Part shown: positions 22,661 through 32,300 of the stretch, one piece after another
Numbering within the stretch: the first letter of the stretch is position 1
Layout: the number at the start of each line of letters is the position of its first letter
NCBI RefSeq assembly: GCF_025766255.1
Contig: NW_026516883.1
Span: 1 to 41,250 of the forward strand
Direction of reading: 5' to 3'
Length of the DNA stretch: 41,250 bases
DNA from: Zychaea mexicana
Lineage: Eukaryota > Mucoromycota > Mucoromycetes > Mucorales > Lichtheimiaceae
Translations under genes and position numbers: made by a program
The notes under the pieces: generated by a model
Seen by the model: only the letters and a program-made list of their open reading frames with translations
The model's database searches: none
Told to the model about the DNA's origin: nothing

Positions 22661-23436
22661 GTAAGGTTATCATCAATTTATACGACATGGATAAAGAAGC
22701 ACTGTGAGCAGCAGAAGTGCAGTTGCAGAAGGAACAGTTTAGAGAATTTAGGTTATATGAGAGATACAACCAAACAATTAGTTCCTATCTAACCTAATCG
22801 CTGAATTTGCGGTTTGTAGGGTCACTAAGTGTACCGTGAATAGATAAATATCAACCACTCTATACTCTGAGTGATCCAGTATATTACTAACCAAAACATG
22901 AAGCATTGTCCGGGCTCGGTCTACTTGACGTGTTCGACAACATCCGGATATCACTGTTATAGCACCACATTTCATACATTCATCCAAGGTCTACCGCGAT
23001 GATTGATCCAGCAGTACGTCTCCATGTTTTTGGCAACTAATAAAGGTACCACAGCCAAGTATAGAGCCGGGGAAAGTAACATAACCAGTACATGGCAAAA
23101 CCTTTGGATACCCCCTAGTCCCCCAACCGTGCCTCCTCCTCACTAGTCCTTGATCCAACAGTATACCCGCCTATTTGTTTGGCATCATGTTTTGGTGCTG
23201 GTTGTATATGATTATTTGATAAGAAACAAAAATATGTCTATATGAACAATCTTTTGTAGATTCAGTCTCGTTTCTTAGTTATTGTGCAAAAGGTCGAATC
23301 GAGAAAGAAGGATAATTTTTTAATGGATGTGTGTGCTGTTGTTGCTGTTGTTGTTGCTGTTGAATGTTGCTTTGCATGGCGGAAGGGGATACGTCTTTTT
23401 GGACAAAAGGGAAAAAAATCAGGCCATATCATTAAA
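22661..23436. other. Unassigned stretch
   Basis: No conserved frame, RNA gene or repeat was recognised. A 69-codon minus-strand frame at 22778-22987 with CMKCG and GCC pairs is not supported by any context. Confidence 0.5.
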
Positions 23437-23993
23437 TTACAAGTTCAATTCTTCCTTGGTAGCAACGCCCAATTCCTCTCTAACGGGAGCCAACTCGTCC
23501 AAGTATTGCTTGTACTGGTCCTCGTTTTCAGTCTTTTCCTTGACACCTTCAAAGATACGGACAGCCGTAGCATAGTCGTTGACACGGCGCGAGGCTCTCA
23601 GGGCCGACTCGACAACAGAGGGTGCGGGCACAAGATCATAAGCGAAGGCGTTGTTAAGACCACGCTGCAACTCAAAGAGATCCTCGACACCATCAAAGAA
23701 CTTGACATAACGTTCAGTATACGATTCAAAGCTCTCGTCTTCGTGACCAGCCGAATACATGCGGGCACCCATGACTAAAACATTAATCAAATGACAAGGT
23801 TATACATCAGTAAATCTTTTCAATTATTCGATTATTCCAATTATTGTTGTTGTTGCTGTCGCTGCTTGGTTTTTTTTTTTTCGAAGTCGCGTCATGTTGA
23901 GAGTAATTTACCCATGGTGGCACGACGGGCGACGGGAGCGGTCGAGCGAACGGCCGAGCGAGAGACAACACCAGTGAAGGCAGCGCGAAGCAT
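23437..23993 (-). CDS. Cytochrome c oxidase subunit Va-like (yeast COX6)
   Basis: Exons 23993-23912 and 23774-23437 give 139 residues; the 137-nt intron is G|GTAAAT...TTTTAG. The first exon encodes a mitochondrial presequence (MLRAAFTGVVSRSAVRST). The second has HEDESFESYTERYVKFFDG, then LQRGLNNAFAYDLVPAP and RRVNDYATAVRIFEGVKEK, which are diagnostic of the subunit Va/COX6 helical-repeat fold. The protein lies on the matrix side of complex IV. The intron between presequence and mature part is large for this window and contains a TTG/CTG-type simple tract. Confidence 0.96.
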
Positions 23994-24560
23994 TATGTAT
24001 GAAAATGTGCGGAGTGGGGAGAGGTTGGAGGCGTGTTAAAGGAAGCAACTTCTTCTAAAAAAATATAAAGCGGCGTTGCCGGGGGCCAAACCATCGTGAC
24101 GTAGCGTTCGCAAACCGCCGGATATTTTTTTTTACAAAATCAGCTCATAAAAAGTTTCTTTTCGCTCCACTGAAGCTTCTTCAACTCATTCAATACCATT
24201 TTCTTAGACCAAAGCATATGAATCACTTCAACTTCTGCTTTTTTAAGAAGCGTTTGCTAAGTGAGAGTTACCCATGAACCCTACCACGACAACGTAACCA
24301 TGTACTTTTGTTTTGCGGGTGTGGTATATGCTGTTTTGATCATAAAGTGAGACAAATAGATCGAACCCTTGATGACAACAGTCGAGCAATATCACACAGC
24401 ATTGATTTGACCTTTTTTCCTCATGTCATACGTATTCATTTTCGAAAATCATTAGCTTGAAAAAATGAATCCACACTCGAACATATGCGCTAGCATTTTT
24501 TTCTCTTGATTAATGTGACAAATTAAAAAAATTTAACAAAAGGTATACAGATTATCATCT
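23994..24560. other. Intergenic: COX Va promoter and SDR 3' flank
   Basis: It contains a GC-rich patch at about 24065-24125 (GGCGTTGCCGGGGGCC and a GTGACGTAG site) upstream of the COX Va start, and AT-rich sequence toward the dehydrogenase stop. No gene is seen. Confidence 0.55.
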
Positions 24561-25893
24561 CTAGTGGAAGCGACCAGGAACAACTGGGTGACTCGCTGAC
24601 AAGCCGCCATCGACTGCAATAGCTTGACCATTCACGTAAGAAGCCTCCTCGCTAGCAAGGAAGGCGACAACATTGGCAATTTCTGAAGCAACACCGTATC
24701 GTCTGGTAGGGTTCAACTGTCCAATCTTGTGTGCGGAGCCCTTTTGACGAGCATAATCAAAAGTACCCTTGGTCATGCCGGTTTCGATCAAACCCTAAAT
24801 GTACACATAGCACAGTTATTCTACATGTTAGATTTCCTTCCTTCCTTCCTTTCTCTTTCGATCGGATTATTAATATCTTAACGGGGGAAGAGCACTCACA
24901 GGACACATGGCATTGACACGGACATCAGTGCCTGCATATTGGAACGAACTTGTTTGGCACAAGTTAATGACACTAGAAAAGATATAAAGATTAGATCAGA
25001 ATACAAACAGGAATTATGCAAAATTTTGACAATTAGTAACTTACGCAGCCTTGGAGGCAGAGTATTCAGGTGAGCCAGCACCAGATCGAATACCAGCCAC
25101 TATTAATAAAAAAGAAAAAGAGAATCAGAATTCGTATTGCCCTACCACGACGATTGTTGTGTATTTCCTGACAATCAAAGACATACCGGAAGCAGTGCAA
25201 ATGATGGAACCACCAGATCGTTCCTTACTACCCTTGCCAGTAATTTGCATGGCAGGACCAGCATAACGGCACGCCAGGAAAGCACTATACACACAAACAT
25301 AATGTAAACAATCCAATCCACTGCTCTAAAACATGTTGAAAACCTTAAACCACGTTATGATACAACACATACCTCAAAGCATTAATGCGCATCATAGTCA
25401 TGAATGATTCCTCGTCTTCATTTTGCAGAGTGTTGCCGGTAGCAATGCCGGCGTTAGCAAAGAACACATCCAAACGACCAAACTTGTTGATAGCATCATC
25501 AATGATGCCAGTAACATCGGCAGTCTTTGCAGCATTCACGGCGCGCGGAATGACTTGCACGCCTGGATACTGAGCTTCAACGTCCTTTGCAAGTTCTTCG
25601 AGGCTGTCAACACCGAGATCAGTAGCGTAAATGACCTTGGGTCCACGTCGTGCAAGAGCATACACGGTGGCACGACTGAATATTAAAAAAAGTAATGAAA
25701 AAAGGCTTAGTTAGCATATATTGTACCGAGGCAGAAAGAGTTGGTTTCTCGAGGAAAAAGTTGAGTTTTACCCAATGCCGTAGAGGGAGCCTGCACCGGT
25801 GACAATGCAGACTTTGTCCTTGAGAGACGGGCCGACAGCAGCCAAGTGGGCGGCAATCTGACCGACACGATCGTTGGCAGTAGATTGAGACAT
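24561..25893 (-). CDS. Short-chain dehydrogenase/reductase
   Basis: Exons 25893-25772, 25675-25373, 25284-25187, 25099-25045, 24972-24900 and 24794-24561 give 294 residues, with introns of 72-105 nt. Classical SDR motifs are in order: nucleotide-binding TGAGSLYGIG (32-41), NAG (115-117), Ser174, and YSASK (Tyr187, Lys191), then CPG and the C-terminal VNGQAIAVDGG. The cofactor-side residue after strand 2 is Asp (ATDLG), which usually favours NAD over NADP. The substrate cannot be told from sequence. A 25-residue leader precedes the fold. No targeting signal is clear; the end is GRFH. Confidence 0.93.
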
Positions 25894-26281
25894 TTTGCGT
25901 TACAAGAGAGAGAGAGAAAGAGTATGTGTGTGTGTGTGTGAAGGTTGTGTGGGGGAACGGGTCGTCTTCCTAAAATAAGGGTTGAGTGAACTTAATGCAC
26001 TTTTAAAAACTACTTAGTCATTAGAATTAAGATGTGTCAACTCCGTGCTAATACAGACAGACAACCGGGAACTTTTCTCACATCTGAATTCAAGCTTGAT
26101 CATCATCTTCATTGTTCCGCTCCGAGCCTCCCTCTTCTTTCCACAATTCTCCCCTTTCAAATAGTGTTTTTTTTTATTATGTACATTTGATGTTAATATG
26201 CGAAATAGTATGGAGATAGTAGCAAATGAAGATGGAAGGAGAAAAGAATAGAGGTGTGTTTGTGTGTGTGGAATCATTCTT
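25894..26281. other. Promoter of the dehydrogenase and Rpb8 3' flank
   Basis: It has an AG-rich and then a TG dinucleotide tract at about 25907-25941 next to the dehydrogenase start. The remainder is AT-rich with no gene. Confidence 0.55.
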
Positions 26282-27027
26282 CTACTTGCGCATCAAAAGG
26301 TACAGGTGCTCGCCAACAACGATCTTTTGCAAATGTCTATAATCACCCTCCAAGCACATCAATAAGCCGCCAAACGAGATATAAACAGACCTGTTATGAG
26401 CAAAAAACACATAAAAAAATCAATACCCATGATGTTGTCGGTATCCTTTGCTCCCTTTTTATCATCCATCGCAACTACAGCACTTTCACACACACGCCAC
26501 TATATACACTTTTAAAACCGCTTACACTCGCTGTCCTGCCGAAACAGTGCTTGCACCTGATCCGGTTGCAGAATCATCGTATCGGTAGACTTTGCCAAAC
26601 ATAACATATTCGTATTCATCGCTCAAGTCTCGTTCTCCAGGTGCGCGTTCGCGCCAGCTCTCACGCTTTTCAGATCCATCGGCATTGGTGGCAGGAGCAA
26701 CAGCCTCCAACGAAAGAGTTGAAGCCAAAACCAAAGAGAACTTGTCTGCAATCTGAAGTGGGTAGATCTCGGCATTAAAGTCGAGTTGTAAATCCATTTC
26801 GTAGTTTTCAGATCGGGCCACTAATCGAGACACTATATAATATTTGGGAAAATTATTCAAGGATTAAGCATATTTCTACTTAAATTCACGCCGTGATTGC
26901 TGGTACAATCTTTTTGTTACGGAAAAGGTAGAAAAGCATAAGGCATACCACGATCAAATCGCTTTCCATTGGGATCAATGTCCTTAATATCAAAAATATC
27001 CTGGAACAACAGATTCTCTTCGGCCAT
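26282..27027 (-). CDS. RPB8: RNA polymerase I/II/III shared subunit Rpb8 (RPABC3)
   Basis: Exons 27027-26949, 26832-26526 and 26390-26282 give 164 residues, with introns of 116 and 135 nt. The start (FQDIFDIKDIDPNGKRFDR) and VSRLVARSENYEMDLQLD are typical, followed by IYPLQIADKFSLVLAST, EYVMFGKVYRYD and the C-terminal SVYISFGGLLMCLEGD and LYLLMRK. The protein is an OB-fold subunit of all three nuclear polymerases. It is somewhat longer than the yeast protein because of a loop after ASTLSLE (about 20 residues) and a Ser/Gly-rich patch. The last exon is short, so a prediction without it would wrongly end at AGQRV. Confidence 0.95.
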
Positions 27028-27455
27028 TGTGTGTCTCTGTAAGTGTGTGTGGCGGGAAACAAACAAGTGTCAAAGCGAGTGAGGCATTTCCAAAAATCTC
27101 TTGTAGAACAGTCACTCTCGAGAGGCAAAGCACAGACCATTATCAAAATCAAGTATGGCATTAGTTATTATCACCAGGCAACCAACGGTTACTTGAAAGC
27201 ATCATATTGAAACGTGCGTTAGCCAAAACTAGAATTAACCTCCTACAGAGACCATCGTTGATAGAAATATCAAATACTGCATCTCTGTACTATTCATCAC
27301 TTTACTTCAAGTGCGATGCCATGTTAAAGAGTTAAAATCCGGTTTTTGCTTTAGCTTTCTTACTAACTTTGTAATTAAGATAAAAATACCATATTTTACG
27401 ACGATACATACACTGGTGGAGAGAAATGCGAAAAAGCATCAACAACATAGTTATA
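27028..27455. other. Intergenic: Rpb8 promoter
   Basis: AT-rich sequence between the Rpb8 start and the Gly/Cys-rich exon. No gene or repeat is seen. Confidence 0.5.
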
Positions 27456-27656
27456 TTAGTCTCCACAACCTCCTCCTCCATCACCACCATCACATCCACC
27501 TCCTGCTCCATCACCTCCACAGCCAGATGTAGAGCTGCCAAGGCCGCTCTCAACTGAAAACCCCGGGTCACTAAAGCCAAAGTATCTTTCGCAAGCACCG
27601 CCACTGAAAATATTGCCAGAGCCGCTTCTGCTGGTTCGGAACGATGATTGTATCCA
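27456..27656 (-). CDS. C-terminal exon encoding a Gly/Cys-rich tail
   Basis: After a possible acceptor GTACAG (ending 27657) a 66-residue frame runs to TAA at 27458-27456. It starts WIQSSFRTSRSGSGNIFSGG and ends in a Gly/Cys/Asp-rich tail with CGGDGAGGGCDGG and CGD. There is no Met in it and a stop lies just upstream, so it must be a spliced exon or a remnant; I could not identify the upstream exon. The tail composition resembles small Gly/Cys-rich fungal proteins. A longer minus-strand frame over the same bases (27332-27712) reads as low-complexity Val/Glu/Met and is less likely. Confidence 0.35.
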   Translation of the reverse strand, partial: WIQSSFRTSRSGSGNIFSGGACERYFGFSDPGFSVESGLGSSTSGCGGDGAGGGCDGGDGGGGCGD

Positions 27657-28368
27657 CTGTACGCTTTACCTTGACGATACCTTATATTTCGCGTAAAACA
27701 GAGCTCCTTCAATCAAATATTCCAAGTGGATTTGAAGTGAACCTGCGTACGTCCTCCGAGGATCAGTCGACACCTTTTTCAGTCGTTCATTCCCGTTATT
27801 CATTCCCTTTAGACTACTTAAGGCGCATGGCCCGATTCATGATGTATCCTCTCTTCATATTATTTCTGTCCAGGTATTAAATTCCCTATGAGCTCTACCT
27901 TCGTCATTTGCCGAGAGCCACGACAATTTGACCACTGTACGATAGGAGTATCGCCCCGAAGCATCTCTTTGCAAGTAATGAAATTTTAAGCGTTTTCATT
28001 TTTATGTGTTCCAAAATCCTTCATAAAGAGCAGCATTGAAGTTGAATATCTTTCATCCGGTATCAGTGATGACGATATCGTCTATTTTTCTAAATATTGC
28101 TATACTAAAACAAGTCCGCATTACGTTAGTTGAGCTGTAGTCGCACGATACGAGCTATATGTAGAATACACGTTCGCAAACCTTACCCCGTGTACTAACT
28201 TCCTTTGCAGAAAGAACCTTATCAAGGAAATTTTCATTCAAACATAATGCGTTATAGTTTTTTTCTTTGGATTACTTGTTATATAAGAAAGTCATAATAA
28301 TTCAAACCCAATATATCCGTATTCAGTAAGTGCCGCTGCCTGATGGCAAACCGAAATAATGCTCCAGG
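27657..28368. other. Unassigned stretch left of the GCM-type MULE
   Basis: No gene, RNA or repeat was recognised. It may hold upstream exons of the Gly/Cys-rich protein. Confidence 0.45.
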
Positions 28369-28377
28369 GGTGTCACT

Positions 28378-28419
28378 AAAAATGGTGCACCGCTGAAATG
28401 GTGCACCGAGATTTGTGAC
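28378..28419 (+). repeat. Left terminal inverted repeat of the GCM-MULE
   Basis: It begins AAAAATGGTGCACCGC and ends TTTGTGAC. The palindromic GTGCAC core occurs twice. Differs from the right end at two T/C positions. Confidence 0.9.
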
Positions 28420-28428
28420 TCGGAAAAT

Positions 28429-30648
28429 ATGCTTTTTTCTCTTCGGTTCCTGAAAGAACAAAATCTACTGTTCAAAATACAACAATGTCCAAATACATTA
28501 CCTTTTTTCGAAGAAGATTTGTTAAGGACTCCTATGAAGAGGAGGCTCCCGCCTATTTTGACTCCAAAAGCGAAAAGTACTATTTTCGACAAAGCATCTA
28601 GTCCTTCACGACACTCAATCAAACTTACTCAAAACTTTTCGATTTTTGACAGGTACGTAAAACTGAATTTGGACATTGGATGGTCTATGCGCAAGGTTTA
28701 TGGTCCTCGAAAACAAAAGCACAATATCCATCGCTACAAGAAGAAATGCAATGGTTTTGTCCTCTGCACTAGAGAGGCCTGCAAATTCTATGGCAAACAT
28801 TTGCGCCCGCGCTGCGATTTTGAACAAATTCATAAACAATGCCAGCTTGGGTGTATGCGCTGCGGAGGCGATTTAGAGCACGTTGACACTTGTAAAACAG
28901 AGGCGTTCTACTATTTCGACGGCAGTAAATGCACTGTTAAGCAGATCGGCACACATGACCACGAACGATATACTGCGAAGCATCTATCGGAAGTAGAGAA
29001 GGAAACACTGGCAGAGAGAATTCGAAGTGATCCAATGGTGACACCCGAGGCAGCTATTCATGGCAACAACAAGCGAACTGGGGAAATCGTTGAATCGATC
29101 ATTAAGATCAACCCAATTCTTGGCACGAGGGACAGAGCCGAGTATGAAATCAACAAAGTACGCGAGGAACGAGATATTCCAAGAAAAGGTGAATTTCTCG
29201 GCGACTTGGGCAAGATTATGAATGAGTTCCCTGGGTACTTCCTCCACGCCCACGTTCTACCAGGCTCATTCTTTTTGGCGTATCGGTCACCGACTCTTAA
29301 AGAATATGTTCACTTTCAAGATTTTCCGGCTGTTACCGATGTCACTTTCAAGGCATTTGAGAAAGGATACTATCTCTGCTCAACAGTGATCTATGTTCCT
29401 GAACTGAAAAAACACACAGTGATCTTCCAAGCTGTCCTGGATGGCCTTTCACAAACCTACTTTGCCCAATACTTTTTTGCATTCTTCACAGAGTACAACG
29501 TTAAGTTTGAAGGCAACAATTCCTTTCTCGGTATGATGATGGATTTCTCTTTGGCACAAAGGAATGGTTTTCTGCAAGCCTACACACAGTACACCAGAAA
29601 GGATGACGGCATGCGGTTCCTAAAAGGGTGCTATATGCACTGGATGCAATCCATTCAACGTCTCAACAGCAATTACAGCATCGTTCTACCCGAATCCAGC
29701 GAACGATTTCGTGAACTGAACTGCATCATTCGGACAACTGAAGATGCTGATGAATTTTGCCGTAGTTGTAAGGAACTGGTGACAAATTTCAAGCATACTT
29801 TCAAATGGCTCAAATGGTGGCTACAACCATCTATAAGCAGCATGATTTTTCGACATCGCTCCAGCATGAATGACGCCCTCCGCAGCCACCCTTATCGTAC
29901 CACAAATGCAGTGGAAGCGTTCCATAGAGATTTATACCGAGATACTGTACACAACTTGCCTATATCTCTAGCGCTTCCACAAACGTTGAATTATATCCGC
30001 TTAGATGAATTGACACTGAAAAACTATGAAGAAAATGCGGTGCCTGCTTCATACAACAGAGCACCACGACAAACTCGAAAACGATCAAAAAAAAACTTTG
30101 ACAATGATGGACGTGCTCCGGATGTTTTCGGTAAACTTGTTAATGATGTTACCACCGATCAACAACCACTGGACCATTTTCTTTATGACGACCAAGCTGA
30201 AAGCAAGACACTATCACAAGCAGAAAAGACCTCCAACAAGAGCACCATGCCCTTCGCCAAAAGACTTTCGAAAGAGGATATCAAAGCAGTATCACAGCAA
30301 GATATCTTGAATAAGATTGATGAACGCGCCCTGCACCTTTTGGATATGAAAGTTGATCCGTTCACGTTGAAAGAAATTGAGACAATGGCTGAGAACTTGG
30401 AGACAGGGTCAGACGAAATGATGCAATATATCATGGGTGGCGAGATGAAGAATGAAAAGAAGAGGCAAGAAGTGAAGGAGAAAAATGCAATGAGCAAGAC
30501 CAAAGAAAAGATGAAGACGGAGAAGAAAACAGAGAAAACGATGGACAAGAAAACTGAAAACAACCAGAAGAAAAGAAAACAACCGGAAAATCAAGCTGAG
30601 GACTTATGGCCGAGTAACAGGAAAAGTCTTCGAAGAGAACCATGGTAA
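28429..30648 (+). CDS. GCM-type MULE transposase
   Basis: An uninterrupted 739-residue frame; a second ATG at 28534 (MKRRLPPILT) is an alternative start, since the first lies only 10 bp inside the left terminal repeat. A WRKY-GCM1-like zinc domain spans about residues 105-180 (Cys107, 113, 118, 138, 142, 145, 155; GTHDHERY with His176 and His178). The DDE core follows: Asp304 (VTDVTFKAF), Asp372 (MMMDFSLA), C401-x2-H404 (GCYMHWMQS) and probable Glu496 (TTNAVEAFH). The last 150 residues are charged and repeat Lys/Glu. The frame stops at 30646, but a 57-nt GT-AG intron at 30645-30701 would carry it in phase into an OTU-like domain. All apparent catalytic acids are present. Confidence 0.88.
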   Translation: MLFSLRFLKEQNLLFKIQQCPNTLPFFEEDLLRTPMKRRLPPILTPKAKSTIFDKASSPSRHSIKLTQNFSIFDRYVKLNLDIGWSMRKVYGPRKQKHNIHRYKKKCNGFVLCTREACKFYGKHLRPRCDFEQIHKQCQLGCMRCGGDLEHVDTCKTEAFYYFDGSKCTVKQIGTHDHERYTAKHLSEVEKETLAERIRSDPMVTPEAAIHGNNKRTGEIVESIIKINPILGTRDRAEYEINKVREERDIPRKGEFLGDLGKIMNEFPGYFLHAHVLPGSFFLAYRSPTLKEYVHFQDFPAVTDVTFKAFEKGYYLCSTVIYVPELKKHTVIFQAVLDGLSQTYFAQYFFAFFTEYNVKFEGNNSFLGMMMDFSLAQRNGFLQAYTQYTRKDDGMRFLKGCYMHWMQSIQRLNSNYSIVLPESSERFRELNCIIRTTEDADEFCRSCKELVTNFKHTFKWLKWWLQPSISSMIFRHRSSMNDALRSHPYRTTNAVEAFHRDLYRDTVHNLPISLALPQTLNYIRLDELTLKNYEENAVPASYNRAPRQTRKRSKKNFDNDGRAPDVFGKLVNDVTTDQQPLDHFLYDDQAESKTLSQAEKTSNKSTMPFAKRLSKEDIKAVSQQDILNKIDERALHLLDMKVDPFTLKEIETMAENLETGSDEMMQYIMGGEMKNEKKRQEVKEKNAMSKTKEKMKTEKKTEKTMDKKTENNQKKRKQPENQAEDLWPSNRKSLRREPW

Positions 30649-31380
30649 TTTTAATAGATTATTGGGAGCGATTGACAGTATAACTGAATTCAATTCAATA
30701 GTTTCGTCCATCGAGAGATCCCGCTCGATTGCTCGTTTGGAATTAAGCAAATCAAAGCTGACGGATGGTGTTAATATCGTGCCCTTGCTCTCCAACTTCA
30801 TGGTGACCAAGATCAATATATCAAGGTCAAACAAGCAATTCTTGATCAGCTTTTTGCGAACTATGATTTCTATCGCGATACTCTATAGAACGGACGTGAG
30901 GTCATAATGCAAAATGCGATCAAACGAATGGAATATGGTATCACACCAGAAACAGCACAATACCAGAAGTACACTTGCAGTTCGGATTATTGGTTCAATG
31001 CGATAATAGATGCCCAAATTGCTGCAGATGCATATACTGTGCCGATTGCAGTATATGATGATCGCTTGGATTGGAACAGTGTTTAATACTTGCCTTTTAC
31101 TATCCCAAAGGGAACCAATCGACAACCGCAGCCAATAACTCTTTCTCTTAGCTCAAATCACTTTAACGCAATTGACCTCGTTCCATCCAGAGCACTACAT
31201 AGGGAGTGGCCACCCGTCAGACCTTATCATGAGATAGGTTGGCATCGTCTTGGACTTAAGGCAGATTACAAGACTACATGGCGGTATCTTCATAGAAGAC
31301 GCTTGACCGAAAACGAGAAACAATTTTTCATAGACATTGACACAAGTGTCATATATAAACAGCAGAAAAGAATTTATTAA
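30649..31380 (+). pseudogene. Decayed OTU-like cysteine peptidase domain, in frame with the transposase
   Basis: In the same reading frame as the transposase, translation shows ADGWC (Cys codon 30769-30771), a stop, YRALALQLHGDQDQYIKV, a long stretch with SDYWFNAIIDAQIAAD, and LSLSSNHFNAIDL (His codon 31159-31161). These match the Cys box (usually DGNC-x-YRALA) and the His box (NHFN) of OTU deubiquitinases in order and spacing. Stops within the domain are TAA 30772, TAG 30886 and TAA 31084, with no frameshift over about 700 bp. Further stops at 30646-30687 would be removed by the candidate intron 30645-30701. The domain ends at TAA 31378-31380. As it stands the domain cannot be translated whole, so this copy is judged inactive. 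Confidence 0.75.
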
Positions 31381-31570
31381 ATATTACTAAATATCATAAA
31401 TTTCGGTTTACACAGTGCCAGAGCTAAAGTGAAGTTTGGAAGAGAAATTAACGTATGGGATGCATATACGAACGGTAGAAACCGCAGGAGAGAAAGGAAT
31501 GATGGGTGCACTTTTCTGGCACTTTGTCGGTGCACTTTTACTGTGCGCCTCGAACCACCGTCACATCGCT
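31381..31570. other. 3' spacer of the GCM-MULE
   Basis: Non-coding sequence between the OTU remnant and the right terminal repeat. It contains two extra GGTGCAC boxes. Confidence 0.55.
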
Positions 31571-31612
31571 GTCACAAGTCTCGGTGCACCATTTCGGCGG
31601 TGCACCATTTTT
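31571..31612 (-). repeat. Right terminal inverted repeat of the GCM-MULE
   Basis: Reverse complement of the left end with two substitutions. It is the boundary between the element and the satellite-rich region. Confidence 0.9.
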
Positions 31613-31889
31613 CGTGTCTCTCATGCTCCAGCTGCCAACACCCGCACCTCACGAAAAGACATGCCATCGACTGTCTCAACATGCATTCCCGCTCCCGTGT
31701 CAACCGCATACATCACAGCGACCCTTTATCCTTCATTCTCAACCAGCTCCCTTAGTCGCCACCAAAATCAGCCGCACCATCAACCACCTCATAACCACTT
31801 GGACGATAATCTGCACCAACCTGGCAGAACTCGACGCTCTACAACACCCGGACTCCGACCTATAACAATACTATGACGCCAACCCCCCT
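31613..31889. other. Cytosine-rich spacer
   Basis: C-rich, A/C-biased sequence between the transposon end and the satellite region. Open frames on both strands look like composition effects; no gene is supported. Confidence 0.45.
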
Positions 31890-32300
31890 CCCCCGACCGT
31901 ATGCCTTTAAGAATGTTATCCAAACCAATATATATCACCTTGAAGGACTTGTCTCGGCTGTTTCGTAATCGCCAACTATGGATATTAAGCAAAGAGAATC
32001 GTAGCGATCAATGGCAATAACAATTATAATCCTCCCCTCACGTATGCCTTTAAGAATGTTATCCAAAACACTATATATCACCTTGAAGGACTGGTCTCGG
32101 CTGTTTCGTGATCGCCTACTATGAATATTAAAGAAAAGAGAATCGTAACAATCAATGGCAATAACAATTATAATCCTCCCCTCACGTATGCCTTTAAGAA
32201 TGTTATCCAAAACACTATATATCACCTTGAAGGACTGGTCTCGGCTGTTTCGTGATCGTCAACTATGGATATTAAAGAAAAGAGAATCGTAGCAATTAAT
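31890..32300 (+). repeat. Three tandem satellite monomers (about 144 bp)
   Basis: ATGCCTTTAAGAATGTTATC recurs at 31901, 32044 and 32188. Each unit continues with ACCTTGAAGGACT, CTCGGCTGTTTCGT, GATCG-CAACTATG and an AAGAAAAGAGAATCGTA-type segment. Confidence 0.9.

Larger units (their letters stand above)
28378..31612 (+). mobile_element. WRKY-GCM1-type Mutator-like element (GCM-MULE)
   Basis: Inverted ends of 42 bp at 28378-28419 and 31571-31612 differ at only two positions. They bound a 3,235-bp element with one transposase frame and a decayed OTU domain. The 9 bp outside each end (GGTGTCACT and CGTGTCTCT) match at seven positions, consistent with an aged 9-bp target duplication typical of Mutator elements. 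Each end carries two copies of AATGGTGCACCG about 18 bp apart, and two further GGTGCAC boxes lie inside the right end (about 31505 and 31530). Confidence 0.85.
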
